Assembly: GCA_905182985.1 (NCBI GenBank)
Contig: CAJJDN010000014.1
Location: 62,001 to 126,000 of the forward strand
Length of the DNA stretch: 64,000 nucleotides
Direction of reading: 5' to 3'
DNA from: Paramecium sonneborni
Lineage: Eukaryota; Ciliophora; Oligohymenophorea; Peniculida; Parameciidae
Shown here: in pieces, positions 13,261 through 24,812 of the stretch
How the letters are laid out: each line of letters begins with the position of its first letter
Position numbering within the stretch: the first letter of the stretch is position 1
Translations under genes and position numbers: made by a program
The notes under the pieces: model-generated
Database searches by the model: none
What the model was told of the DNA's origin: nothing
Seen by the model: the letters and a program-made list of their open reading frames with translations, nothing else

Positions 13261-13554
13261 TCAATAAATTAATTCTAAACCACAAAGCTAATTAAGATTT
13301 GGATGTATGAATTACATTAAATAATTAACTGCTTAATCTCTACTACAAAAATATCCATCAGAACAGAATTTCGTTTAAATTTGTATTCTATTATAAAAGA
13401 CCATAACTGTTTCATTTTTTACAATAATTTCTAATTATGATGCAAATGGAATTATAGGTTAAAAATCTGAAATTGCAGATAAGATTGCCACTTAATTAGT
13501 ATCATGTCCAGAATACCAACTAAGTGGTGTATTTGAATATAATTAAGAGATTAT
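13261..13554 (-). pseudogene. Duplicate 3' end of the histidine acid phosphatase
   Basis: Same sequence as 14402-14695, cut by the N run. It encodes the C-terminal part including the GHDTN motif region. Assembly copy, not a gene. Confidence 0.85.
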
Positions 13555-13618
13555 NNNNNNNNNNNNNNNNNNNNNNNNNNNNNNNNNNNNNNNNNNNNNN
13601 NNNNNNNNNNNNNNNNNN

Positions 13619-13997
13619 TATACACAATAGAAATCTTTCTGTTGTTTAAGTAAGTTTAAATTAGTTATAATCATGGTAATCTTTACTATAAATACTTCCA
13701 GATCCAACCAGTAAAGCAGTTATGATTTTAAATTAGAGAATGAAATGCTCAACAATATATATTCCTACTCGAATTACTCTAAACCAATTTCATAGTATAA
13801 AATCTATGGATGTAGAATCGATAAAAGTTCCAAAGAAAATTATTTTAGATTCAATTAAATAGAAGTAAATAGTCGTATTAATTAGATTAAATGTGCCAAA
13901 CAATCTTGCTGATAAAAAGAAAGGCGAAAAGTTTCTAAATTAAGTTAGAGAAAAAGTTGAACAACAAAAAAAAGAACATTAAGCAAAGGCTAAATGA
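13619..13997 (+). pseudogene. Duplicate 3' end of the 10.4 kb gene
   Basis: Same sequence as 12478-12856, ending in the same TGA. It starts abruptly at the end of the N run. Assembly copy, not a gene. Confidence 0.85.
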
Positions 13998-14401
13998 GTT
14001 AATATTATATATATTAAATTTATATTATACTTTAATATACTCTAATATAAATTAAATTATTGAGATAAAATTTTAAAATCTTGAATTCTTAATTGTTTGC
14101 ATAAAAGTTTAAGTCAGAATAAAAGATGTAAAGCTTGATCAAACTAATAACTTTAAAATTGTGAATATTCAAAGTAATATTTGTATCATTATTTATTATA
14201 AATTTTTATAAAGTATAGAATGATATTTTAATACAGATCTTGATGAATTATTCAAGTATTTAAATTTCTCATTCTAAATTAATTATAGATAATGAATCAA
14301 TTTTTATTGATTATTGAATAATCTTTATACAAATTGTAGTATATTAAGAATTTGATTTTATTAAATAAAATATTTATAGTTATTAGATAAATATATTAAA
14401 G

Positions 14402-15532
14402 TCAATAAATTAATTCTAAACCACAAAGCTAATTAAGATTTGGATGTATGAATTACATTAAATAATTAACTGCTTAATCTCTACTACAAAAATATCCATC
14501 AGAACAGAATTTCGTTTAAATTTGTATTCTATTATAAAAGACCATAACTGTTTCATTTTTTACAATAATTTCTAATTATGATGCAAATGGAATTATAGGT
14601 TAAAAATCTGAAATTGCAGATAAGATTGCCACTTAATTAGTATCATGTCCAGAATACCAACTAAGTGGTGTATTTGAATATAATTAAGAGATTATCCATT
14701 TAAATGGTTCAGTTAATTAAGCAAAATGTTCCAAAGAATCACAATTATCTTCATAATATCTAATAAACTTAACTACTTCTTGCATATAATTAATTGCTGA
14801 TTCTGATGGATTAGGAAATAGGAATCCTTAGATGTGGTTACTTTAATAATCATCAAAAATATCTTCAATATCAGATAAAGTTATGGACTTCTTTTTAAAA
14901 GTTTTACTTGGATAGGCAGCCTTGATGATATCAAATACTTCATCAAATTCTTGTCTGTTTTTGAATTCTTCTTCTTTCATTTTAAAATATTCACTGGCTT
15001 CAATCTTTTTTTTTAAATCCTTAATAGCAGGACATACGGTTTTCTTGTGTCCATGAAACAAAAAATCATTAGGTCTTTCAAAATAATGAAGTTCTAATTC
15101 TAATGGATTTTTGAAATCTGAAGACATAATTTGATTCCATGCCTCTATGTTTGTAGAATATTAAGCATAATATTCAACGAAAAATCTTTTTATTATCACT
15201 TCATAATTGTTAGGACACAACCCTTTTAAGAATCCAATAGTAGACATCATAACTCTTTATGTTGTAGATGCTTAAATTTCTAAATTTTCATAAATGCAAT
15301 TCCCATTCATATCTGTAATAGAGAACCCATTTTTACTCTACCCTAATGACATATGTTATTATAATCCTATTTCAGTTAAATCTTCTGGTTAACTTGTCCA
15401 ATAATAAGTACTATCAATTTCTGTATATACTTTTGGAGATCTAGCACCATGTCTAGTTATCAATATTGACTTTTAAAAGCAAGAACCAATGCTTAATAAG
15501 ATGAAAACTATAATTGCACTTTAAGTATTCAT
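14402..15532 (-). CDS. Secreted or lysosomal histidine acid phosphatase
   Basis: A single open frame of 376 aa without introns. The N-terminus MNTQSAIIVFILLSIGSCF is a signal peptide. RHGARSP at residues 27-33 is the phosphohistidine motif of the histidine acid phosphatase (branch 2) family. GHDTN near residue 295 supplies the C-terminal catalytic His-Asp pair. It should hydrolyse phosphomonoesters in acidic compartments such as lysosomes or phagosomes, or after secretion. Length agrees with the family. The 3' end is repeated at 13261-13554. Confidence 0.9.
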
Positions 15533-16199
15533 GATTTTTTTATTATTTATCTTAGGATTTAGATTTATCATTATAAATGATGAAACAGACATAGTAAATT
15601 TATGTATTATTAAAATGTCATATGACGTTATGAAAATAATTATAATTATTTTAATAATATGTAGAATATATCCATTCTGGATAAATACAAAACATATACA
15701 TTTCTCATTTATTTACAAAAACCCTATCTCTATACAAAGAAAATAGAAAAACAATCATTAATCAACCTAATATTTATATTAACTTATTATATGACACAAT
15801 AAGAATAAGGTAGTAGAATTATCAAATGAGCTCAGAAAGTATAATACTATAAAGTTTTATTTTTAAAATTCTCAATAGTAACATTATTGTCAACTTAAAA
15901 ATCAATCAAGAAAGTTTAGAAATCTATATGGAATTTTTTTTTAATTAGTTCAAAAAATGCCTTAAAAATGAAAAATAGTTTTCATAATTATTTTTCAATT
16001 GATTCTGTTTTATATAATTGATTTAATTAGTTCCTAACCCAAAAATGAGGAAAAATTGCGATTTCCAGAAATCATGTGAATATATAAAAAATTTGATAAA
16101 TACAAAAGAAAATAATTTTTTCATGTATATATCTACTGCAAGATGAATGGCAAAAAAACTGATGCTGTAAATGTGATTAATTTGATATATTCTCAAATA
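15533..16199. other. AT-rich intergenic region
   Basis: The region lies between the phosphatase start and the 3' end of the first RING gene. A short plus-strand open frame from 15531 encodes only hydrophobic low-complexity residues and is not considered real. No RNA gene was seen. Confidence 0.5.
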
Positions 16200-17645
16200 T
16201 CATTTTTATTCAAATTTTTTAGGTTAATTAATCGGTAATTATTTTATAACAGGTGAATGATAGGATAGGCTTCCATCAATAGAATGTAAAGAGCATTCAT
16301 GTTTTTGGAAGGGTGTTGATTATTAAAGATTGGTGCCACTTCCGCTATTTCCTTTGAAAATTTAAGGTTCAAATTTTTTTTTTTTTTAAATTGTTTATGT
16401 ATCCAATGCAGATCTACATAATGGGCAAACCTTAGATTAAATGAATAGATTACTTTATTCTTTTTCATCCATTATTCTAAACACCTTAAATGGAAAATAT
16501 GTTCACAATAAGTCATTCTTACAAGACTGTTAGATTTAAATGTCTCTAAACATATTGAACATGTAGTTTCAGCTTTAGATTATGGTAATCTATCTGTAAC
16601 TGATATAAATTATAAAGCTGGCATTACATCCTCAAATTGTTGTTTATTTTAAATTATTTGTTTTGCCTTATATATTTTAAGAAGGTATGTGATTGCCATG
16701 AATAATACAATTAGGCCTAGAATTGAGGCTAAAATAATAGTAAGCAAAAGAGTTGAATAATATTGATCCTAAAATTTTGCTAATTTCACACCTGTAGTAG
16801 TATTTGTTATAATTACAAATTGGGAATAATATTTAAGTTATGTAAATAATCTTAACTTTTCTGTATCTTCTTTACATTTGAAAATTGATTATTCGTTGAT
16901 GTATATGGTATTATTTTGATTGGAAGTAATTAATAAATGAGTAGAATTTGCATAACATATAATAGTAAAGTGTAGTTCTGAATTTAGAATTAATTTATAA
17001 TCATTAGTCTACAATGTTATAAGATCTAAATAAAATATTTGCAATCCATGAAAATAACTGTTGTATTGTATGTTTGATGAAATGATATCACAATCAAAAC
17101 CTAAATAACCTAAAGGACATTAACAGAAGCCTTTAATACAAACTCCTTAGTTTTTACAGTTGCTTGAATAGTTTATAAAATTACACAATGCAATCATCAA
17201 TTCCGATTCTATCAATTGTTAAAATTAAACTTGAATTAAATTTAGAATATATTATAGCCACACATGAATTGTTTTCTATTGAAAATAAATTATGGTATTA
17301 AGAAACTAAAGTTGGCACTTTCTATTGAGAAAGAATAAAATACTGAGTTTAATTTCCTAATATGTAAGCATTGTAGTCTACAAGACAATTGTAGTCATGA
17401 TAATTATCATGCTCAAAAAGAGTTTTAAATTTTTCAATATCATTAAAGTTCGTCTAACAAATTGCCATAATAGAACTTTAGTTTGATAATTGAGTTAACA
17501 TAACTCTCAATTTATTTTCTTAACTGAGACTAGTACAATATTAATCTAAAGGAAAACTCTAAATTCCTACTGATGAATTGAAGGAATTTGAATACAAAAT
17601 GTCAGCAAAAATAGTTTGTATCAAAGTGAAAATAATTGAAATCAT
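16200..17645 (-). CDS. EGF-like / transmembrane / RING-H2 protein, copy 1
   Basis: About 465 aa. Order: signal-like N-terminus MISIIFTLIQTIFADILYSN, a luminal region, an EGF-like module (CKNQGVCIKGFCQCPLGYLG, with further Cys), a single membrane segment LLLTIILASILGLIVLFMAI, then a cytosolic RING-H2: CSIC, CEHIFHLRC, CPLC. This layout is that of membrane-anchored E3 ubiquitin ligases of the Goliath/RNF13 type, with an EGF module instead of a PA domain. A 23-nt intron splits the RING just before CPLC; another of 22 nt lies before the EGF module. It is one of three tandem paralogs (16.2-20.9 kb). The E3 activity is inferred. Confidence 0.85.
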
Positions 17646-17687
17646 AAAAATAATTAATTAAATTTGCAACATAAATCATTTGTAAGA

Positions 17688-19163
17688 TCATAATGTCTAT
17701 TTAGGAATTGTTGGATGACAGGATTATTTAAATCCATAAAGTCTAATGTTATTTTGTGATTATTCATAGATTATTTGTTTAGAACAAGTAATCAATTATT
17801 GATTACAATTATCTTAACATGTTTGGGTAATTTTATTTGTTGTTTCGATATTTAAGCAAGATCGACATGTTGGACAAATCTTATATATTTATTATTATAA
17901 TATTACTTCATTTTTCTCTATCCATAAATCAATACATTCTACATGAAAAAAATGAGTACATTAAGTTACCCTGACTTAATCCTCCTTTTTGTATTAATCT
18001 AAACAAATTTAACATATATCATCATCTAGAAGTCCAGGAAACTATTTGATTAATTCATCATATAATTATATTGGCAAAAATTTTTTAATTAATTTTTCTG
18101 ATGTCCATTTTTAAAAGTTTTGAATTTATACATCATTCAGATTATCCATTCTTTTGGGTTATTTTCTAAACTTAAAGCAACAATAAACAACAGAAAATAG
18201 CAGAAAGATTCCAATTGATACTATTATATATATGATGGAATATTAATCCAATATCTCATCATCAGTATATTTGTATATAGTGTAATTTTATGCTATAAAC
18301 AAATATAATGGCTGCAATTATACAGTAAATTATTTGTTGATCTTTTATGTTTCATTTATACAATCGATTTATTATTAATGAGTAAGTTCCATATAATTTT
18401 TTACAAAAAACTTCCCTCGATAAATATAAGGATTAAAAGCTAAACAATACAATAAAAAATTAGATTTGTCAGTAAAATTCATTTATATAACCTAAAATCA
18501 ATGAAATATATTACTTCTGATTTAACAACATTGATATAATAAATTATGTCTTGTTCATAATTATCGTTTGATAAAAATTGTAATATATTGATGCTACAAT
18601 CATCCCCGAAGAAACCTTCTTGACAAGCACATTAACCTTTAATACAACTACTACTTTACTTACATTCCCTAATAAATTTGAATAAGTTATTTATACCATA
18701 AGCATGATGACTTTTTCTCAGTTCGAATATTTATGTCAAAATCCATTTTTTCTTCTGAGTAAACCATTATAAAAGGTATCTTATCCTTCTCTTACATAAT
18801 AATATTCATAAAACTCTTTTATTCTTCTTTATACTCAACAATTATTTGCTACTTAACTCTCTTTAAATCATACGAATTTAAGTCAGCAATACAATTTTAT
18901 CTATAGATAATTTAACTTAATTACCTTTGAATAGTTATTAGATCAGGTATTTAAGAGAAAGTAATGTTTGCATTGCAAATTATCAATAATGGTGCTCTTT
19001 ATTAATTGTAATTTGTTAGCGATATTACTAATTTTTCATCTAGTAAGATCTGTTCTTAGAATGTTGATTATGTTTAAATTATAATCTATCCAAGAACTTA
19101 TCTATGTTCCTTAGTAAAAATGTATTTAGCAATGCAAGAAGTAAAGAATAAAAATAAAAACAT
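17688..19163 (-). CDS. EGF-like / transmembrane / RING-H2 protein, copy 2
   Basis: About 480 aa, paralog of the 16.2 kb gene, whose start lies 42 bp downstream of this stop. Start MFLFLFFTSCIAKYIF gives a signal peptide. The EGF-like part reads CIKGQCACQEGFFGDDC. A membrane segment follows, then RING-H2 with CQICLDQY, CTHFFHVEC and CPTCRSC. A 27-nt intron without TGA separates the two halves of the RING, at the same place as in copy 1. Likely an endomembrane or surface E3 ligase; the substrate is unknown. Confidence 0.83.
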
Positions 19164-19182
19164 TAAATTATTTATTTGATGA

Positions 19183-20913
19183 TCATTTTTTTATTTATAA
19201 ACAAAGCTACTAATTTATTAAATCTTTTTTTAAAAATGGCGACGGAGTACTTTCTTTCAACTATAATCCATTAGCAGAATCAGGAGAGGAGGTCTCTAAT
19301 AAAGTTTAAAAATAAAAATTACATTATTATTATTTCAATCTTTATTCTCGTCTTTAAAATTCAGCTAATTTTTGTTCATCTATTTACATAGCTTCCCCTG
19401 ATATCACTCCCAACTAATAAATTTATTCTTCATGTCTTTATTATATGCATTTTTGCTTAGTTAAATCCTCTCTACAAAATGGACATGTCTATAATAATAA
19501 TTTATCAATTTTTTTACTTGATTTCTTTTTCTCCATTCATCTATACATATAGAATGAAATAAATGCAAACAATATGTTAATTTAACTAAATCTTGTTTCT
19601 AAAATTCTACAAGACAAATTTGACAATCAGAAATTTCAATTAATCCTGGATATTCTTGAATAATTTATTCATATAATTCTACTGGAATTTAATCTTATTT
19701 TAAATTTCTATTAATAATCTCTTTTAATGAATTTAATCTTAAATTTTAATTGTTTTAAGTTCCAATATTTATTTTTCTTGCTTTTCTTTACAAATATATA
19801 ACACATAAGATTAATAATAATGCAAAAATAAGAGAACCTATAGCACCAGCTAGAATATAATATATTTCTAACCCAGAACCCTTATCCTCATCGATCATTA
19901 TTTATAGTTTTAATTCTACTTAAGCCTTTTAATTTTAATCGTTTACTAATAAAAATATCATATAATTATCCAATTTATATCCTAACATTGATTCCATTTG
20001 ATTTTTATTATCTTAACATTATTTAATTTCGTCTTTAGAAAATTTTAACATTCCTGTTGAAATCTCATTTTGTAAAAAGGAATTGCTTTCATAAAATGGG
20101 ATAAAATCTTAATCAAGTAAACATCCAAGATATGTAATTATTGTTGCATTTGAGTTTACTTCAATTTATAAAGAAGTTGATTTATCATTCAAAGGAATTG
20201 TTAGAATATTTTTAAAAGACTTTTATTTAATTTCAAACTATAATAATAAAGTTTTCTACCTAAATTAAACTTGGAGCATTAATTACAGTACTTTATAATT
20301 AGCAAGTACTATCTAAATAGCCTTAATTACATTAACAAAAAAGTATTTAATTGCTCATACACTATCCATTATTGTTACATTAACTATATTAATTAATAAT
20401 ATAACTTATAGCATTCCCCCTTCTAGGAACTTTTTAATATGATATTATATTGAGCATCATCTGATGAATAGATATAAATAGAAAATTTTTTGTCATATAA
20501 CTTATAGATGCTATATTTATTATACACCTATTAGTTTTCTTCATTGATTTAATCTGTTAACACAATCTACTAAATGCGTTATGAATATAACATAGCATTA
20601 TTATCAAAAACACATAATTTTCTATTGATTATATAGGTGTTTACTTATTTGATTCTATTTGTTTTTTTATTGATTCAGGAGAGCTAATAATTGATTTTAT
20701 TATTTGTAGATTGTTCGTGTTGCAATATGCTAGAAATGGAACAGTTGAAAATTAATTATTTTCAAGTATAATATTGATCGTTATTGCTCCTTTATTCTAT
20801 TCAGTTTAACTTCCTAGATCAATATTTATAGCATTTAAGCCTTTAGTTCTATAGAGTTTCTATGAATTAAGAGCATTTGTTATGGTTATCAATAAAAGTA
20901 GTACAAACTACAT
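19183..20913 (-). CDS. EGF-like / transmembrane / RING-H2 protein, copy 3
   Basis: Third member of the tandem set, ending 20 bp from the start of copy 2. The start MQFVLLLLITITNALNSQ is a signal peptide. The EGF-like module reads CNNNGQCMSNQILFCQCNQG followed by Cys. The C-terminal RING-H2 has CQICLVEF, CLHLFHSIC and CPFCREDL, with an intron again just before the second zinc half. A longer C-terminal tail (about 90 residues, Gln- and Ser-rich) follows. Internal exon borders in the first 200 residues are less certain because a stretch near 20530-20620 can be read spliced or unspliced. Confidence 0.78.
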
Positions 20914-20958
20914 TAATGTATTTTATAAAGATATTATAAATATCGCATATTTTTATAT

Positions 20959-22440
20959 TCAAGGCATTATTCCATTAGTCATTCTTTGAAAATTATCATA
21001 CTGAATTGTTCTCCAATTATTGTCACTGTAATCAATTAATCTATCAACATATTTCTATAATGATTTATCATTTGCTTCTTTTTTCAATCGTTCTTTAAAT
21101 TCTTTGATATCGAATTTTTCAAAACAAGGCTACTCACTATCTTACATTATATTTTCAATAATCATAATTAATTCATCAACGAATCCTTGAAGTGCTTTAA
21201 ATCCTCTGAAGATTAAATTCTTAAAATATAAGAAAAGATCACAATCTCTTCCATTCATTAAATTTATATATTCTTATATCAATTTGAAAGGAGCTTTTTC
21301 AAAATTCAAATTTCCAGAAGAAGTGCACAAATGAATCAAAAATCAATATGAATTATTCTCCCTTTACTATCAATCATAATATTACCATTAAATCTATCTT
21401 TAATTTATAATAGATAACTAATAATTGAATAAGAAGCTAGACTTTAAATAAATCTAATCTAAACTTTATCATAATCTAATTTAAATATTCTTTTATAAAT
21501 ATGAATAAGACATTTGAAAGCAAGATATTTCTTTTTCAAAGCATCTCTTGAAATTGTATTTGCACAAAACTCCAATACACCTGAACTAGCAGCTTAAAAC
21601 TATTATCCATATCTTTTACTATTCTAGATTTTAAACTACAAGTTTCAAAAATTTAATACTGACTTTCTCTTTTCAACATTTCTGCCTTATCCTCCCATAA
21701 TTCATCCCATCCCATGGACCAAATTTACTCAATAATTCTATTCCATCTTAATGAATATCCATTTTATTTTTTCTCTACCTTTATCTCTATCAAATCATAT
21801 TAAAGATGCACCAAAAATTCCTCTCAATACTTCCTCCTAAATAGGATAAACTTAATTATTTTATCATTTAATACATTATATCAAACTCATTCAAGAATCT
21901 AACTCTTCTATAGGCAGTTAATTATTTTATTAATTTATTTTCTTATCTAACCCATTTCTTTTATTCTTTTTATATTATTTTGACCAGTAAATTTAATCCT
22001 TTATTTACTTATATTATCTATTCTTATTATTTAATTTAGGAATGCATGACTAAGTTCACTCATTAGTTTTCTCAGGAAAAAAAATATTAAACCTTCAATA
22101 ATTTTTATTCTTCCATCTTTTTTTCAATCTCTTATTTATTTGATTAATTTAAATCTCCTTATACCAAATCTTCCATTGTTTTTCCATTGTTTCATCATCT
22201 AAATTTACATTTGATCTCTATATTAGTTATTGAATTATTATGCAGTTTTTTTTTCTTATTTAAACTTTTAATTCATGAGGGCTATTAATATTTTTTTCTA
22301 TTACTCAATAGTTTCTTCGACTATTTTATAAGGAACTCTTTTTTTTTTATGTATGAACATTCTCCTTCAATTATTCTAACTCTAAAATTTGAAAGCACAG
22401 CACTATTTTGATTTTTGCTATCAAAAAATAAAAATTTTGG
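20959..22440 (-). pseudogene. Decayed phosphatidylinositol 4-kinase III beta gene
   Basis: The C-terminal 95 residues match the PI4K III beta family closely (LKERL, QPCFEKFDIKEFKERLKKEA, ending YDNFQRMTNGIMP). QSLASYSIISYLLQIKDRFN and GNIMIDSKGRIIHIDF are the catalytic loop and activation start. The frame is broken right after HIDF (the DFG glycine codon reads TGA and one base is missing), and again after KFGPWD. About 40 residues that should carry the GDDLRQE loop are absent between LKSRI and SGVLEFCANTIS. No intron explains these breaks. PI4K III beta makes PI4P at the Golgi; this copy cannot. Probably a dying duplicate. The upstream limit is approximate. Confidence 0.75.
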
Positions 22441-22792
22441 ATTAAAATAATATCTTTATAAATACAATAAGTAAATATAAAAATTATGTTAAGAATAACT
22501 TAAAATAAAAATGCATAAAATACACTAATTAAGGAATGAAGTACTCTAAATCCTCTTCTTATATTAAGTATAATTTATTTGAACTTAAAAAAGTAATAAT
22601 AGATGAGTTAATTAAGTTCTATTTCTTGAGTATTAAACATTTAATAAATAGTACTAATTAAATAATCCTCTCTTAGATGATTGACAGATAATAAGATGAT
22701 TTGATATTTTTTCCTTTTTTCTGAATCATCTTATTTGCAGGCAAGTAAATAATTATTCATAAAACTAATATTTAATTTGTATAATTATAAAT
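22441..22792. other. Intergenic region with an 11-bp hairpin
   Basis: No gene was seen. Arms ATAAGATGATT (22691-22701) and AATCATCTTAT (22734-22744) are perfectly complementary around a 32-nt loop. It lies just 3' of the uL22 gene and could act in transcript ending or be chance in AT-rich DNA. Confidence 0.45.
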
Positions 22793-23401
22793 TCATGCCC
22801 CAATAGCTAATTTAGATCTAGCAACTTATTTTCTTGATTAACGAGCCACTTATTTATTGTTTGTTTCCTTTTTAACATTTTCATCTTTTTCTGCAGCCCA
22901 CAATTCAATATGTGCATTGGATGACAAAAATGCTGCAATATTTTAATTTTTTACGATTAATTCTTCCATGTGCTCTATAGGTTCTACGTCTTCCTTTTTA
23001 TGCTCTATTAACTTAAACATGATTAATGATCAATTTTTCATTACTAAGATTTTTAACTTAAGCATTTGCAGCCAAATTTTGCAATAATGATAAAACAATT
23101 CTTACACTCTTTTCTGGCCATCTTCCTATTTAATTATATAATATATGATAATTTTACCTTATGATCTGCCAAATTCTTTTGCTTATCCAGTTCTACCGAC
23201 TCCACCATTAAAACGAGTGAATGGAACACATCTTTTATGTTATAATACATCTTATAAGTATTTTAATGCTTATGCTAATGTTTATCCTTTAATAGCTCTT
23301 GCTACTTCATAAGTGTTTTTAAAATGTGTTCTTAAATCACTGGCTTTAGCCTTACATGATTTCTTTGCAACAGCTGGCTCTCTTGCGTATTACTTACCCA
23401 T
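22793..23401 (-). CDS. RPL17: Large-subunit ribosomal protein uL22 (L17)
   Basis: 184 aa after two introns (32 and 22 nt). It reads [20 protein letters not shown], then [57 protein letters not shown], a near-complete match to eukaryotic L17. A basic C-terminal tail ends RSKLAIGA. The second intron is required to join GRIN to PFLSS. It binds 23S-like rRNA near the exit tunnel of the 60S subunit. Confidence 0.95.
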
Positions 23402-23457
23402 AAATATTGAAATCTTTTATTTATTTTATTTAAAAATTGTGACTATATATAATAAAT

Positions 23458-23896
23458 TCACTTTCCAAAACCATTTCCTAAATCAAATTTATTTGCATAT
23501 TTTTAAAATAAATCCTTATCGTAATCTTATATTTTCTTTTTCATATCGTGCTTCATATTCATGTATTTACTATCTCCCATATATGTTCTTCTCATTACAT
23601 CTTAATTTTAATTTTAGAATTCCTTAAAGAATTCATTACTTGTTACCAAAAACTATCATACTAAACTTCACTACTTTTTTTTTTTTATCAACCTCAGTAT
23701 TACCATTATCTTAAACTTTATTTCTAAAATATTCTTCTAATGTCATCCCATTATAACTATTTGGATTAAAATTTTAAGCAGTTCTGCTTTAGATAGCAGT
23801 ACGATTTCTTTAAGAATTCTAACTTATCATTCTTCTTTTTTCTAATCGTGAACATTTAGATGTCTCAGGTCTTTATTCTACAATCTCTTCACTCAT
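23458..23896 (-). CDS. Small basic protein of unknown function
   Basis: About 138 aa, starting MSEEIVEQRPETSKCSRLEK and ending KYANKFDLGNGFGK, with a 22-nt intron. Arg/Gln-rich N-terminal half; the C-terminal half (DVMRRTYMGDSKYMNMKHDM) looks like a conserved motif but was not recognised. It lies 56 bp upstream of the uL22 start on the same strand. The gene could be the 3' part of the next one, but an in-frame TGA at 23969-23971 separates them and no intron removes it. Confidence 0.6.
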
Positions 23897-23968
23897 TATT
23901 TATTGAAAATATTAATATTATAATTACTCATCATCTGTTAATAAATATATTTCATAATCTTTTAAGTA

Positions 23969-24610
23969 TCACTATAATTAATCTATTATTTCATCTCTAG
24001 GAGTATCTCTTTTCTAAGAGCTAGTTTATGTCTCTAAAAATTTATATGAATATCTCATATAACATTCTTTACTTCCCATTTAATTGAGTACCCAAACATC
24101 ATTGTCCTATGATTTATAATACCTAAATTATACAAACCTATTATACCATTATTTATGATTAGGAGTATTTCCAGCTAAACTTTAAGATTCACTAGACAGA
24201 TCTCAAATTAATATCATTTATGTTTACCAATTAATATCTCTTAAATTTTTCTTTACAATTCATGAATCCATTCTTCTTTATTAAGTTAATCAACAATCTC
24301 CAATATTTGCTAATCCTTTTGAATTAATAAATCTACTAACATATTAAACCATACCTTTTAAATATCCCTTTTATGAACTAGATATCCTATTACTTTAACA
24401 TAGAACATATAAACCATACAAATATTTGCCTTCCTTTGTTGATATTTATTGCATATTTAAGTAAATTATAAATAAAATAGATTTTTTTATCTTTCTCGAA
24501 ATTGTAACATTTCTTCACTATCAATTAAAATTTCTCCTCTACTCTAAATATAAAATAAAAATATTATAATCTCTTTCATTTAAAATTGATAATCTATTAG
24601 AACATATCAT
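23969..24610 (-). CDS. Unrecognised protein, start uncertain
   Basis: Coding signal from about MLQFRERQKNLFYLQFTQIC through KVWFNMLVDLLIQKDQQILE to the C-terminus RDTPRDEIIDQLQ, with a 26-nt intron near 24210. The upstream exon is unclear: an ATG at 24610 opens a frame that needs one more splice, whereas the ATG of MLQFRE needs none. Helical, no family assigned. Confidence 0.5.
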
Positions 24611-24812
24611 ATTTTATTATTCCTTAAAACTTTCATAAAACAGATAATAAAATTTGTATTAGATTAATTAATTATCTATTTTGCTTAAAAATAATTGACA
24701 ACCTCCTTCTTCTAAATTTTAAGTTGATATATATAATAAAAATACGAACTATTTTAAGAATAATAAAATAAATTAAATTAATTTGTTTACATTTGTACAA
24801 TAATAATGTTTT

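Larger units (their letters stand above)
12478..14695. repeat. Direct repeat of 1077 bp around a 64-N gap
   Basis: 12478-13554 and 13619-14695 match at offset 1141, with Ns at 13555-13618. Both copies hold the 3' end of the plus-strand gene ending at 12856 and the 3' end of the minus-strand phosphatase. It is another unmerged contig overlap. The intergenic 405 bp between those two 3' ends (12857-13260, again at 13998-14401) hold no recognisable gene. Confidence 0.9.

Noticed and set aside
22793..23401. A frameshift in uL22 between VNRAQK and GRRRTY
   Set aside because: Recounting the A run on the printed strand showed five A, which keeps the frame; the later frame change is a normal 22-nt intron.
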